Part shown: piece after piece, positions 45,492 to 55,180 of the stretch
Layout: every line of letters starts with the position of its first letter
How positions within the stretch are numbered: the stretch's first letter is position 1
Source of the DNA: Paracoccus sp. DMF-8
GTDB taxonomy: Bacteria; Pseudomonadota; Alphaproteobacteria; Rhodobacterales; Rhodobacteraceae
Direction of reading: 5' to 3'
Assembly (NCBI RefSeq): GCF_029309835.1
Contig: NZ_JARJHL010000016.1
Coordinates: 62,001 to 126,000, forward strand
DNA: 64,000 nt
Notes under the pieces: generated by a model
Told to the model about the DNA's origin: nothing
Databases searched by the model: none
The model's input: the letters and a program-made list of their open reading frames with translations, nothing else
Program-made: the position numbers and the translations under genes

Positions 45492-46708
45492 GGGGCCAGC
45501 CCCGCGCGGTCGGCGGCGTCATTGACGATCTGCAATGCCTCGGGGGTCTGGGCAAAGCGGGCCTGCGCCTCGGACCAGATGTTTCGGGCGTGGTCGCTGC
45601 GTCCGATGGTGGTCAGCGAAAAGATCAGCCGCCCCCATTCCTCGGGCGTGCCGCCCTGCGTGGCCAGCCGGGTTTCCAGTTGTTCGACCATGCCGGAAAT
45701 CATCTGCTGGCGTTCTTCGGGGGTCATGTCCTCGGCGGCGGCGACCGCGTCGGCATCGGGGCCGGGCAGCGGTCTGGGGGCCGGGGCCTCGTAGCTGGGT
45801 TCGCCCGCGAACCATGCCAGATCGTTGATGATGGCGCGGATCGGCGCGATCCATGGGGCGTTTTCCGGACCTTCGGCCAGCAGCACCGCCCAGACCGGAA
45901 AGGCGCGGTCGGGGCGGCCTGCCTGAATCTGCTGCAGGCCCGCCATATAGCGCGCCTCGCTGTTCATGCGGTCCTTTTCCAGCGCGTTGTAGATTTCGGC
46001 CTCTGCCTCGGGGGTGATGGTGCCGCCTGCGGCCTCGATCATGATGGCGGCGGTGGCGGCATGATCCTGCGCGGTGGCATCGGCCCCCAGCAGGGTCACG
46101 ACCTGCTGCGCCGCCTGCCGCGCGGCGACCAGATTGCCAAGCGCCGATTCGTAGCGCAGCAAAAAGCGCTGGCCCTGAATGTCATTCGGGTTCCGGGCCA
46201 CGGCCTCGCGCAGCCGTTCGATCAGCGCCATGTCGTCCGCGCTGACCTCGGCGCGGGGGCCGGGGGCGGTGTTGGCGGCCTCTGCCTCGGATTGCGAGGG
46301 CCGTTCGGCATGGCGGGCCTCGGCCGCGGCGATGCGGGCGTTGATCGGGGCATCGGGCATGCCGGGGGCGCCGATCCGGTAATACATCGCGGCGCTGATC
46401 CCCACCACGGCGGCCAGCGCGATGCCCGGCACCACCAGCCCCGGCCCCCGGCTGGCTGCCTGGGCCTTTTGCAGGGCGCGGTCGGCCTCCAGCACCTTGC
46501 GGCCGATTTCGACGCGCAGCCGTTCGGCATCCGTAGGCTCGATCACGCCGCGATCCAGATCGCGGTCGACCTCGCGCAGCTGGTCGCGATAGACGCGCAG
46601 GTCATAGGCCGCTGTCGGCTCGGCCGGTTCGGTCTGCTGGCGCAGAAACGGCGCGAGTATCGACAGGACGACGACCGCCAGCATTGCGGCGCAGATGATC
46701 CAGAACAT
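45488..46708 (-). CDS. ccmI: Cytochrome c biogenesis protein CcmI
   Basis: 406 residues. The N-terminal helix [18 protein letters not shown], a coiled segment [20 protein letters not shown] (leucine-zipper-like loop typical of CcmI), a second helix near 100-120, then a periplasmic TPR domain ([41 protein letters not shown]). It presents apocytochrome c to the CcmFH haem lyase. ATG 46708 follows a strong AGGGGAGAAGGG. First gene of ccmI-ruvX-DUF1289. Confidence 0.92.
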   Translation of the reverse strand: MFWIICAAMLAVVVLSILAPFLRQQTEPAEPTAAYDLRVYRDQLREVDRDLDRGVIEPTDAERLRVEIGRKVLEADRALQKAQAASRGPGLVVPGIALAAVVGISAAMYYRIGAPGMPDAPINARIAAAEARHAERPSQSEAEAANTAPGPRAEVSADDMALIERLREAVARNPNDIQGQRFLLRYESALGNLVAARQAAQQVVTLLGADATAQDHAATAAIMIEAAGGTITPEAEAEIYNALEKDRMNSEARYMAGLQQIQAGRPDRAFPVWAVLLAEGPENAPWIAPIRAIINDLAWFAGEPSYEAPAPRPLPGPDADAVAAAEDMTPEERQQMISGMVEQLETRLATQGGTPEEWGRLIFSLTTIGRSDHARNIWSEAQARFAQTPEALQIVNDAADRAGLAP

Positions 46709-46916
46709 CCCTTCTCCCCTTGGGTGGCAGCCCCGTAGATAGCGGTTTTCCACCCGTTTCAAAAGCCGCCACGCATGCGGCATATCCGCCGCCGCCCGGC
46801 GCGGGATATCTGCGCGCAATCGTGACGCAATTTCACAGGTTGCGCGTCGCAAGGCGGGTTGCCCGATTTCGCCCTGCCGCTACCTTATAGCGGTCCGAGT
46901 CGCGAAAGGCCCTTTC
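46709..46916. promoter_or_regulatory. Divergent promoter region, ccmI and soxB
   Basis: About 200 bases between divergent starts. No clear core promoter was assigned. A short dyad TTGCGCGTCGCAA lies near 46842. Confidence 0.35.
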
Positions 46917-48191
46917 ATGTCCGCCACGAAGTCCACCAAACCCTCTGGCCGGTATTCGGTCTTTGCCATCGCCAAAGAGGCGATGAACCTGCATGCCGGC
47001 TGGCGCCGTGCCTGGGCCAGCCCGGAACCGAAAAAGAAATACAAGGTCGTGATCGTCGGCGCCGGGGGGCATGGTCTTGCGACGGCCTATTACCTGGGCC
47101 GCAACTTTGGCATCACCGATATCGCGATCATCGAAAAGGGTTGGCTGGGCGGCGGCAACACCGGGCGCAACACCACGATCATCCGGTCGAACTATCTGCA
47201 GGACCCTTCGGCGGCGATCTATGACAAGGCGCTGAAACTGTATGAAAACCTGTCGCAGGATCTGAACTACAACATCATGTTCAGCCCGCGCGGGTTGCTG
47301 ATGCTGGCCCAGACCGAACACGAGATCCGGGGCTACAAGCGCACGGCACATGCCAACCACCTGCAGAACGTCGAAACCGAATGGGTCGATCCCAAGCGCA
47401 TCAAGGAACTGGTGCCGATCATCAATATCGACGGGCCGCGCTATCCGGTTCTGGGAGGGCTGTATCAGGCCCGTGGCGGCACCGCGCGCCACGATGCGGT
47501 CGCATGGGGCTATGCCCGCGCCTGTTCGGACATGGGCATGCATATCATCCAGAACTGCGAAGTGACGGGCGTCGAAACCGAAAACGGTGCGGTCCGCGCC
47601 GTGAACACCGCCAAGGGCCGGATCGAATGCGAAAAGCTGGCGATGGTCGTCGCCGGGCATTCCTCGCATCTGGCGGAAATGGCGGGCTTCCGCCTGCCGA
47701 TCGAATCCATCGCGCTGCAGGCGCTGGTCAGCGAACCGATCAAGCCCTGCTGCGACATCGTCATCATGGCCAACACCGTCCACGGCTATCTGTCGCAATC
47801 GGACAAGGGCGAGATGGTCATCGGCGGCGGCACCGACGGCTTCAACAACTATACGCAGCGCGGATCCTGGCACCATGTCGAGGAAACCGTCCGCGCCCTG
47901 GTGGAAACCTTCCCGATGTTGTCGCGGCTGAAAATGCTGCGCCAATGGGGCGGGATCGTGGACATGACCGGCGACCGTTCGCCGATCCTGTCGACCACGC
48001 CGGTCGGAAACGTCTTTGTCAACTGTGGCTGGGGCACCGGCGGGTTCAAGGCGATCCTCGGATCGGGCTGGGCCATGGCGGAGCTGGTGGCCAATGGCCG
48101 TCCGGGCGCGCTGGCCGCCGAATTCGGCCTGAACCGCTTCCGCGAGGGGCGTTTCATCGACGAAAGCGTGGCCGCAGGGGTGGCCCACTGA
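46917..48191 (+). CDS. soxB: Sarcosine oxidase beta subunit
   Basis: 424 residues. FAD-binding VVIVGAGGHGLATAYYLG near 44-61, GNTGRNTTIIRSNYL, and GGTARHDAVAWGY, whose His192 corresponds to the covalent FMN attachment region. The C-terminal GDRSPILSTTP and GTGGFKAILGSG are FAD contacts. It demethylates sarcosine to glycine with the alpha, gamma and delta subunits, passing the methyl group to tetrahydrofolate. The next sox gene is 834 bases away, with a small unrelated gene in between. Confidence 0.95.
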   Translation: MSATKSTKPSGRYSVFAIAKEAMNLHAGWRRAWASPEPKKKYKVVIVGAGGHGLATAYYLGRNFGITDIAIIEKGWLGGGNTGRNTTIIRSNYLQDPSAAIYDKALKLYENLSQDLNYNIMFSPRGLLMLAQTEHEIRGYKRTAHANHLQNVETEWVDPKRIKELVPIINIDGPRYPVLGGLYQARGGTARHDAVAWGYARACSDMGMHIIQNCEVTGVETENGAVRAVNTAKGRIECEKLAMVVAGHSSHLAEMAGFRLPIESIALQALVSEPIKPCCDIVIMANTVHGYLSQSDKGEMVIGGGTDGFNNYTQRGSWHHVEETVRALVETFPMLSRLKMLRQWGGIVDMTGDRSPILSTTPVGNVFVNCGWGTGGFKAILGSGWAMAELVANGRPGALAAEFGLNRFREGRFIDESVAAGVAH

Positions 48192-48372
48192 TGTTCGCGC
48201 CGGGCATTGCCAAAACCTCGCAAGACCGGGGAAACGGGGGCTTTCGTGCCCTTGCCCCGGCTGGCGACTGGCAGGATTCTGCCCGGATCGAACAGAAATT
48301 TCTTGTTGGTGGAACATTTTACGGGGTTAGGTCATTCATTCCCCGAAGCCATCTCATCAAGGAGTTTCTTTC

Positions 48373-48655
48373 ATGGCCGAACCGCAAAAATCCAACACCG
48401 GCCTTATCATCGGTGTCATTGTCATCGTCGTTGTCGCCATCGGCTGGTATGTCTTCGGTGGCAGCTCTTCCGAGTCCGTCACCGAAACGACCACGACCAC
48501 GGAAACCCCTGCGCCTGCAGCCGACCCGGCGGCCCCGGTCGATCCGGCCGTCATCGACCGAGCCTGCGCCGGTTGAAACCCGGATCCCCATTACGACCGA
48601 TCCGGTCGAGACCGCTCCGGCTGACGCTGAAACCCCGGCCGGCACCACGAACTGA
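48373..48655 (+). pseudogene. Small membrane-anchored Thr/Pro-rich protein inserted in the sox operon, frame interrupted
   Basis: From ATG 48373: one helix, LIIGVIVIVVVAIGWYVFGG, then a Ser/Thr/Ala/Pro-rich tail. The frame stops at 48576, but one base removed from the CC at 48558-48559 continues it through EPAPVETRIPITTDPVETAP to a stop at 48655, keeping the same low-complexity composition and giving about 94 residues. AAGGAGTTTCTTTC precedes the start. No family; it resembles short anchored proteins of unknown role found in Rhodobacterales. Confidence 0.6.
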
Positions 48656-49025
48656 TGCGGGCGTTTCGCGCAGCAATGCGCGGCTGAATTCCAGCCGGGG
48701 GCCGTCGCTGCCCCCGGTCACGGCGTCCTGCGACCGTCTGGTCGGGGGGCATGTGGTGGGGTGGAACCCCACCCTACGGTTGGGCATCACGGCATCCCGC
48801 GCCCCTGTTGTCGGGCGCGATACCGGGCGGTTGCCCGTAGACGCCCCGGTCCGAGGCCGTCATCTTTTCCTTTTCGCTGACGACCGGGGAGCGGCGTGCC
48901 CTTCCCCCGCGCGACCAAGGGTTCGCGCGGTCGTCGCGCCATTCCCATTCGAACATCTGCCCGCTTGGGCGACCGCAACCACAGGCAGGCCGCCCGACGC
49001 AGCCCGCCCCCGAAGGAGTGACCGG
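48656..49025. other. Spacer between the small gene and soxD, with palindromes
   Basis: No gene recognised. It contains GGTGGGGT-GGA-ACCCCACC (48755-48773), a palindrome of the kind seen as dispersed repeats in related genomes, and CCGCGCGA-N7-TCGCGCGG near 48908-48932. These could terminate transcription from the small gene or act as repeat elements. Confidence 0.5.
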
Positions 49026-49400
49026 ATGCTGACCCTGACCTGCCCCTATTGCGGCGTCACCGCCGAAGAAACCGAGCTGCAGCCCGGCGGCGAAGCGCAT
49101 CTGAAACGCTTCGGCCCCGGCTCGACCGATGACGATTTCGAAGCCTATCTGTTCGCGCGCAAGAACCCCAAGGGCGTCCATTTCGAACGCTGGCGCCATG
49201 CCTATGGCTGCGGCAAATGGTTCCTGGCGGCGCGCGACACCGCCAATCTGCAGGTCTTTGGCACCTATGCCGCCCAGACCCCGCATCCGACCCCGGACAT
49301 CGTCGCGCTTGTGCAGGCCGCGCGCCCCGACTGGCAACCCGACTGGACCGAAACCGCCCCTGCCACCCAAGCCGAAACCGCTGAAAAAGGCGCCCACTGA
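49026..49400 (+). CDS. soxD: Sarcosine oxidase delta subunit
   Basis: 124 residues. The zinc ligands fit the family: Cys6 and Cys9 (LTCPYCGV), His58 and Cys62 (WRHAYGCGKWF). DFEAYLFARKNPKG is strongly conserved in SoxD. ATG 49026 follows GAAGGAG. The C-terminal about 25 residues are low in complexity (TETAPATQAETAEKGAH). It overlaps soxA by TGATG. Confidence 0.94.
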   Translation: MLTLTCPYCGVTAEETELQPGGEAHLKRFGPGSTDDDFEAYLFARKNPKGVHFERWRHAYGCGKWFLAARDTANLQVFGTYAAQTPHPTPDIVALVQAARPDWQPDWTETAPATQAETAEKGAH

Positions 49401-52330
49401 TGAGCGACAACCATTCCTTTCGTCTGGCAACCGGCGGCCGTCTGATCGACCGCGCCTATCAGGTGCCCTTCCGCTTTGACGGCCGCCAGATGCGCGGTCT
49501 GGAGGGCGATACGCTGGCCTCGGCGCTGCTGGCGAATGGCCAGCTGATGATGGGCCGCAGCTTCAAATACCACCGCCCGCGCGGCCCGATCGCTTCGGGG
49601 GCCGAGGAGCCGAACGCCCTGTTGGGGCTGGGCCGGGGTGGCCGGTTCGAACCGAACCAGCGCGCAACCACGACGCCCGTTGTCGCGGGCATGGTGACGT
49701 CCAGCCAGAACTGCTGGCCCAGCCTGAACGCCGATATCGGTGCGGTCAACAACTGGCTGTGGCGCTTTTTCCCGGCTGGTTTCTATTACAAGACCTTCAT
49801 GCAGCCGCGCGGTGCGTGGAAACACCTGTTTGAACCGGTGATCCGCCGGTCCGCAGGTCTGGGCAAGGCCCCGACCGAGGCGGATCCCGACAAATACGAA
49901 CAGGCCTATGGCTTTGCCGATGTCGTGGTCGTCGGTGGCGGCATCGCCGGTCTGGCGGCGGCGCGCGATGCGGCGGCCGAGGGCAAGCAGGTGCTGGTGC
50001 TGGAACAGAACCCGCATTGGGGCGGGCGCACGCCGACCGACCATGCCGACGGGCAGGGGCGTGTCGATGCGCTGCTGGCCGAGTTGCGGGCGCTGCCGAA
50101 TGTCACCCTGCGGCGCAACACCATGGCGACCGGGCTTTACGATCACGGCTATCTGCTGGCGCGCGAGGCGCTGGCCGATCACGACCCCAATCAGGGCATC
50201 CCGCGCCAGCGCCTGTGGCGCATCCGCGCGGGTCATGTCATCACCGCGACCGGCGCGCTGGAGCGCCCGCTGGCATTCGCCGGGAACGACGTGCCGGGCG
50301 TGATGCTGGCCTCGGCGGTGCGCGATTTCATCGGCGATTACGCGGTGGCGCCGGGCCGCCGCATCGTCGTGGTGACGAATAATGACGACGCCTATCGCAC
50401 CGCGCTGGCCGCGCTGGATGCGGGGCTGGAGGTGCCGGTGGTGATCGACGCGCGCAGCACGGCGGATGGCGATCTGCCGCAGGCGGTGCGGGCGCGCGGC
50501 GTGCGCGTCCTGACCGGATCGGGCATCGCGGGCGTCAAGGGCTATCGCGGCGTCGAAGCCGTCAAGATCTGCGATCAGACCGGTTCCGGCGACGTCCGCG
50601 AAACCGTCGAGGCTGACGCCGTCGCGATGTCGGGCGGCTGGTCGCCGGTCGTGCATCTGTGGTCGCATTGCGGCGGCAAGCTGAACTGGAACGCGGATTC
50701 CGTGTTCTTTGCCCCCGATCCCGCCCGCCCGCCGCTTGGCGCGGATGGCAAGGGCATGGCCTCGGCCACGGGTGCGGCGGCGGGCGACCTGCGGGTTGCG
50801 GCGCTGACCGGCGCGGTTCAGGAACGGTCCTTGCTGCCGGTCTGGGTGATGCCGGAACATGCGACCCGCAAGGCGCGGTTCAAGATGTGGCTGGATTTCC
50901 AGAACGACGTCAAGGTTTCCGATGTCGAACTGGCCGCGCAGGAAGGTTACGAAAGCGTCGAACATACCAAACGCTATACCACGCTTGGCATGGCGACGGA
51001 TCAGGGCAAGGTCAGCAATATCAACGGTCTGGCGGTCCTGTCCAAGGCGCTGTCGCAGGCGATCCCCGCGACCGGCACGACGACCTTCCGCCCGCCCTAT
51101 ACGCCCCTGACCCTTGGCACCATCGCGGGCGAGGCGCGCGGAGAGATCTTTCAGCCGCTGCGCAAGACGCCGATGCACGACTGGAACGAACGCCACGGCG
51201 CGCATTGGGAACCCGTCGGCCATTGGCGCCGCGCCTATTGCTATCCCAAGGGCGGCGAAAGCCATGCGGCGGCGGTGGCGCGTGAAATCCGCGCGGTGCG
51301 GGCCTCGGTCGGGACGCTGGACGCCTCGACACTGGGCAAGATCATCGTCAAGGGGCCGGATGCGGGCAAGTTCCTGGACATGATGTATACCAACATGATG
51401 TCCACCCTGCCGGTCGGCAAATGCCGCTATGGGCTGATCTGCAGCGAAAACGGTTTCCTGACCGATGACGGCGTCGCCGCGCGCTTGTCGGACGACACAT
51501 GGCTGGTCCATACGACCACGGGCGGCGCCGACCGCATCCACGGCCATTTCGAGGATTGGCTGCAATGCGAATGGTGGGACTGGAAGGTCTATACCGCCAA
51601 TGTCACCGAACAATGGGCGCAGGTCGCGGTTGTCGGCCCGCAGGCCCGCACGCTGCTGGAACGTCTTGGCGGCATGGATCTGTCGCCCGAGGCGCTGCCC
51701 TTCATGGGTTGGGCTGAAGGTGAGTTGGCCGGAATCCCGGCGCGGGTCTATCGCATCAGTTTCTCGGGTGAATTGTCCTTTGAGGTGGCGGTGCCCGCGA
51801 ACCGGGGGCTGGAGCTTTGGGAAAAGCTGCATGATCTGGGCCGCGATCTGGACGTCACCCCCTACGGCACCGAGGCGATGCACGTCATGCGCGCCGAAAA
51901 GGGTTTCATCATGATCGGCGACGAAACCGATGGCACGGTGATCCCGCAGGATCTGGGGCTGAACTGGGCGATTTCCAAGAAAAAGGCCGATTACATCGGT
52001 AAGCGCGCCCAGGAACGCAGCCACATGACCGACCCGAACCGCTGGAAGCTGGTCGGACTGGAAAGCCTGGACGGGCGCGTCATCCCGGACGGGGCCTATG
52101 CGGTCGCCTCGGGCCGGAACGGCAACCATCAGCGCAACACGCAGGGGCGGGTCACCTCGACCTATTTCTCGCCGACGCTGAACAAACCGATCGCCATGGC
52201 GCTGGTCCTGAACGGGCCGGACCGGATGGGCGATATTCTGGAATTCACCAACCCCGGCGGGGAACCCGTCAAGGCGCGGATCTGTGATCCGGTGTTCTAC
52301 GACAAGGAAGGAACGCGGGCCAATGGCTGA
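49400..52330 (+). CDS. soxA: Sarcosine oxidase alpha subunit
   Basis: 976 residues. N-terminal 2Fe-2S-like domain without the cluster Cys (GDTLASALLANGQLMMGRSFKYHRPRG-type region), NAD-binding Rossmann domain VVVVGGGIAGLAAARDAAAEGK near 174-195, ALERPLAFAGNDVPGVM, and a C-terminal GcvT-like folate-binding domain from about 590 (HAAAVAREIRAV ... GELSFEVAVPA ... GTEAMHVMRAEKGF). It binds NAD+ and tetrahydrofolate and forms 5,10-methylene-THF. Its end overlaps soxG by 8 bases. Confidence 0.95.
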   Translation: MSDNHSFRLATGGRLIDRAYQVPFRFDGRQMRGLEGDTLASALLANGQLMMGRSFKYHRPRGPIASGAEEPNALLGLGRGGRFEPNQRATTTPVVAGMVTSSQNCWPSLNADIGAVNNWLWRFFPAGFYYKTFMQPRGAWKHLFEPVIRRSAGLGKAPTEADPDKYEQAYGFADVVVVGGGIAGLAAARDAAAEGKQVLVLEQNPHWGGRTPTDHADGQGRVDALLAELRALPNVTLRRNTMATGLYDHGYLLAREALADHDPNQGIPRQRLWRIRAGHVITATGALERPLAFAGNDVPGVMLASAVRDFIGDYAVAPGRRIVVVTNNDDAYRTALAALDAGLEVPVVIDARSTADGDLPQAVRARGVRVLTGSGIAGVKGYRGVEAVKICDQTGSGDVRETVEADAVAMSGGWSPVVHLWSHCGGKLNWNADSVFFAPDPARPPLGADGKGMASATGAAAGDLRVAALTGAVQERSLLPVWVMPEHATRKARFKMWLDFQNDVKVSDVELAAQEGYESVEHTKRYTTLGMATDQGKVSNINGLAVLSKALSQAIPATGTTTFRPPYTPLTLGTIAGEARGEIFQPLRKTPMHDWNERHGAHWEPVGHWRRAYCYPKGGESHAAAVAREIRAVRASVGTLDASTLGKIIVKGPDAGKFLDMMYTNMMSTLPVGKCRYGLICSENGFLTDDGVAARLSDDTWLVHTTTGGADRIHGHFEDWLQCEWWDWKVYTANVTEQWAQVAVVGPQARTLLERLGGMDLSPEALPFMGWAEGELAGIPARVYRISFSGELSFEVAVPANRGLELWEKLHDLGRDLDVTPYGTEAMHVMRAEKGFIMIGDETDGTVIPQDLGLNWAISKKKADYIGKRAQERSHMTDPNRWKLVGLESLDGRVIPDGAYAVASGRNGNHQRNTQGRVTSTYFSPTLNKPIAMALVLNGPDRMGDILEFTNPGGEPVKARICDPVFYDKEGTRANG

Positions 52331-52841
52331 GGCACTTGCAACCATCACCGAAATCGCCACCCCCGGCATGATCCAGATCCGCGCCGATCTGGACCGCGCG
52401 GGCGATGCCATCGCCGAGGCGGCGGGGCTGGCCATTCCCGCGCAGACCCGGTTCAGCGCGGCGGGCGACCGCTGGCTGGGCTGGATGTCGCCCGACGAAC
52501 TGCTGCTGATCCTGCCCCGCGCCGATGTGGCCGAGGCGGTGGCAGCGCTGAACGACGCGCTGACGGGCGAACATGCGCTGGTTCTGGACGTGTCGGACAT
52601 GCGCGCCGGATTTGACGTGATCGGCAATGGCGCGGGTGAGGCGCTGGCGAAACTGGCCCCCGTCGATTTTGCCCGGCTGGCCGGGGACGGCGTGCGCCGG
52701 ACGCGGCTGGCGCAGGTGTCCTGCGCGATCTGGCCGGTCGGCGGCGGCTACCGGGTCGTGGGCTTCCGTTCGGTGGCCGATTACATGCGCGGGCTTTTGC
52801 AGGGGGCTGCCCGTCCCGGCACCACGCTTGCCCCCCGCTAG
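52323..52841 (+). CDS. soxG: Sarcosine oxidase gamma subunit
   Basis: 172 residues. SoxG family segments: GDRWLGWMSPDELLLIL, LDVSDMRAGFDVIG, and FRSVADYMRGLLQGA near the C-terminus. ATG 52323 starts inside soxA, indicating coupling. It stabilises the complex with alpha. Last gene of soxBDAG, followed by a strong hairpin. Confidence 0.92.
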   Translation: MAEALATITEIATPGMIQIRADLDRAGDAIAEAAGLAIPAQTRFSAAGDRWLGWMSPDELLLILPRADVAEAVAALNDALTGEHALVLDVSDMRAGFDVIGNGAGEALAKLAPVDFARLAGDGVRRTRLAQVSCAIWPVGGGYRVVGFRSVADYMRGLLQGAARPGTTLAPR

Positions 52842-52867
52842 GGCGGGCGGCGCGACAATCTGCGCGC

Positions 52868-52899
52868 CCCGCCATCTCGACGCTGGTCGAGGTGGCGGG
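52868..52899 (+). terminator. Terminator after soxG
   Basis: CCCGCCATCTCGAC pairs with GTCGAGGTGGCGGG (13 of 14 matched) around GCTG. The following bases are only moderately T-rich. Confidence 0.7.
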
Positions 52900-52950
52900 T
52901 TGTCGCTATGCATGTGATATTGCCGTAACCTTTTCCGGGATGACAGTCGC

Positions 52951-53520
52951 ATGGGCGCAGGGCGCAGCCTTTTTACCAGGACCCTGATCGCGGCTGGACA
53001 GATCGTCGTTCTGGCCGCCGTTCTGGCCGCCTGTGCGCCAGACGGCACAAGCCGGCCCGCCTCGTCCCGGCATGATGAAACGCGGCCTGACGAAACCGCC
53101 GCTGACGAAACAACCCCTGCCGAAACGCCGCGCGCCTTGCCGCAGCCGCCGGCCGGGCCGTCGCCGGTGGTGATGATCTGCGCCTTTCAGGATGCCGACG
53201 GCACGGGTTGGGTGCCCGAGGTGGTCATCGTCACCCGTCAGGCGACCGGCCGGATCGAGGTCTTCGACCCGATCCTGCAGGCGCTGGTCGGCCGCCCGAT
53301 CAAGGCCGAGGTCACCGCCGATTCGGCGCGCGAACGCCATTATGGCTGGGCGCTGGCCGGGGTGCGCAACGCGGTCGGCCAATGGACGGAACGGCTGGAT
53401 TTCCGGCTGGCGGTGATCAAATCCGACAGCCGCGCGATCCTGTCCGTCAAGGCGCAGGGCTATGACAACACGATCACCGGAAACGGCATCTGCGGGCAGC
53501 CGCCGCAACGGCGCGGATAG
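52951..53520 (+). CDS. Putative lipoprotein of unknown function
   Basis: 189 residues. The signal sequence ends VLAAVLAACAPDG, with a lipobox-like LAAC. A repetitive acidic linker (DETRPDETAADETTPAET, built from repeated GACGAAAC) is followed by a globular domain (VVMICAFQDADGTGWVPEVV ... GNGICGQPP). The two Cys of the domain could pair. No family was recognised; an envelope location is inferred. Confidence 0.6.
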   Translation: MGAGRSLFTRTLIAAGQIVVLAAVLAACAPDGTSRPASSRHDETRPDETAADETTPAETPRALPQPPAGPSPVVMICAFQDADGTGWVPEVVIVTRQATGRIEVFDPILQALVGRPIKAEVTADSARERHYGWALAGVRNAVGQWTERLDFRLAVIKSDSRAILSVKAQGYDNTITGNGICGQPPQRRG

Positions 53521-53636
53521 GGAACCCGACCGGCTCCGCTGCGTTGGATGCTAAGCCCGGGGGCTTTCACCGGGGCTTTCACCCGGCCCCGTCATGTGCC
53601 ACTAATACCCCGAAATTCAATCGAAAGGTGACCGAA

Positions 53637-54236
53637 ATGGCCTTTACCCTTCCCGACCTTCCCTATGCCCATGACGCGCTTGCGGGCGCCGGCATGTCCA
53701 AGGAAACGCTGGAATTCCACCACGACAAGCACCACAATGCCTATGTCGTCAAACTGAACGAGCTGATTGCCGGCACCGAATGGGAAGGCAAGTCGCTGGA
53801 AGACATCGTCACCGGCACCTATCAGTCGGGCGCGGTTGCCCAGAACGGCATTTTCAACAACGCCAGCCAGCACTGGAACCACGCCCAGTTCTGGGAAATG
53901 ATGGGTCCGAATCCGGGCGCCATTCCGGGCGATCTGGAAAAGGCGCTGGTCGAATCCTTCGGTTCGGTCGCGGATTTCAAGAAAAAATTCGCGGATGCGG
54001 GCGTCGGTCAGTTCGGTTCGGGCTGGGCCTGGCTGGTCAAGAACGCCGATGGCGGGCTGGAAGTGACCAAGACTGAAAACGGCGTGAACCCGCTGTGCTT
54101 CGGCCAGACCGCCCTGCTGGGCTGCGATGTGTGGGAACACAGCTATTACATCGACTTCCGCAATGCCCGTCCGAAATATCTGGAAAACTTCCTGGACAAT
54201 CTGGTGAACTGGGAAAACGTGGCCTCGCGCCTGTAA
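53637..54236 (+). CDS. sodB: Superoxide dismutase, iron type
   Basis: 199 residues. Metal ligands: His in FHHDKHHNAY (first), His in NNASQHWNHAQFW (second), and Asp and His in CDVWEHSYYIDFR. GQFGSGWAWLVK and the AQNG region favour Fe-SOD over Mn-SOD. ATG 53637 follows GAAAGGTGACC. Cytoplasmic, dismutates superoxide. Monocistronic with a strong terminator. Confidence 0.92.
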   Translation: MAFTLPDLPYAHDALAGAGMSKETLEFHHDKHHNAYVVKLNELIAGTEWEGKSLEDIVTGTYQSGAVAQNGIFNNASQHWNHAQFWEMMGPNPGAIPGDLEKALVESFGSVADFKKKFADAGVGQFGSGWAWLVKNADGGLEVTKTENGVNPLCFGQTALLGCDVWEHSYYIDFRNARPKYLENFLDNLVNWENVASRL

Positions 54237-54265
54237 CCCGATCACCGTCGCGTCACGCGGATACG

Positions 54266-54298
54266 GGGACCTGCCAGAGCCGCTCTGGCAGGTCCCTT
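54266..54298 (+). terminator. Terminator after sodB
   Basis: A perfect 14-bp inverted repeat, GGGACCTGCCAGAG with CTCTGGCAGGTCCC, around CCG, followed by TT. It lies 30 bases after the sodB stop. Confidence 0.75.
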
Positions 54299-54452
54299 GC
54301 GTCTGTCGCGGCCGCTTTTTGCCCCGTTTGCGGCGCCGGCGATGAATTTTGCGCGATTTCCGGCACCTTGCCCCATGGTCCGAAACCTGTCCGCCATTGG
54401 CAAGGAACCCTTTGCGCGTATAGAAGTGCGGACAGGAACAGACGGGGACGAC

Positions 54453-55145
54453 ATGACCAACCAGAGTGACAGCTTCATCGACGAAGTGACCGCCGACCTG
54501 CGCCGCGACCGGCTTTTCCGCGTGATGAAGCGTTATGGCTGGATCGTCGTGCTGCTGATCCTGGGGATCGTCGGGGGCAGCGCCTATTACGAATATACCC
54601 GGATCGAAAACAACCGTCAGGCGCAGGCCTTTGGCGATGCGGTGCTGGCGGCGGATGCCGCGCCCGATCGCGCGGCGGCGCTGGCCGCGGTCGATGCGGG
54701 CGACGACAGGAACCGCCAGCTGGTCGCGGGGCTGTTGACGGCGGGCGCGCTGGCCGAACAGGGGCAGGGCGCCGCCGCCGCCGAGGATCTGCGCGCGCTG
54801 GCCCGCAACGTCCAGTCGGGCGATGCGCTGATGCATGATCTGGCCATGCTCAAGGCGGTGATCGCGGGCGGGACCGACATGAACCCCGCCGACCGCGACG
54901 GGCTGCTGACCGAATTGTCGCGTCCCGGCGCGCCGTTCGAACTGCTGGCGCTGGAACAAAAGGCCGTGGCCCTGATCGGCGCGGGCCGCGACGACGACGC
55001 CATCATGCTGATCCGCCAGATCCAGCAAAAGGACGGGTTGTCAGAGCCCTTGCGCCGCAGGCTTGCCGAAATGATGATTGTGATGGGTGCCGAGCCCGAA
55101 CCCGAAGCCGTGGCCGCAGGCGCGCCTGCCGCAGCGGCCAACTGA
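54453..55145 (+). CDS. YfgM-like tetratricopeptide membrane protein
   Basis: 230 residues. A cytoplasmic N-terminus (SFIDEVTADLRRDRLFRVMKRYG), one helix (WIVVLLILGIVGGSAYYEY, about 29-47) and a periplasmic TPR-like domain rich in Ala. This is the TPR_21/YfgM layout. As in many Gram-negatives it precedes bamB-like and der, so it probably assists envelope protein folding near the Sec translocon. The Ala/Pro-rich C-terminal tail is variable. Confidence 0.8.
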   Translation: MTNQSDSFIDEVTADLRRDRLFRVMKRYGWIVVLLILGIVGGSAYYEYTRIENNRQAQAFGDAVLAADAAPDRAAALAAVDAGDDRNRQLVAGLLTAGALAEQGQGAAAAEDLRALARNVQSGDALMHDLAMLKAVIAGGTDMNPADRDGLLTELSRPGAPFELLALEQKAVALIGAGRDDDAIMLIRQIQQKDGLSEPLRRRLAEMMIVMGAEPEPEAVAAGAPAAAAN

Positions 55146-55180
55146 GGTCCGGAAACGCGACCATCAAGAAGGAGACAGTG

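Noticed and set aside
49265..52627. 1120-codon open frame on the minus strand
   Set aside because: Antisense to soxA; codon-bias artefact.
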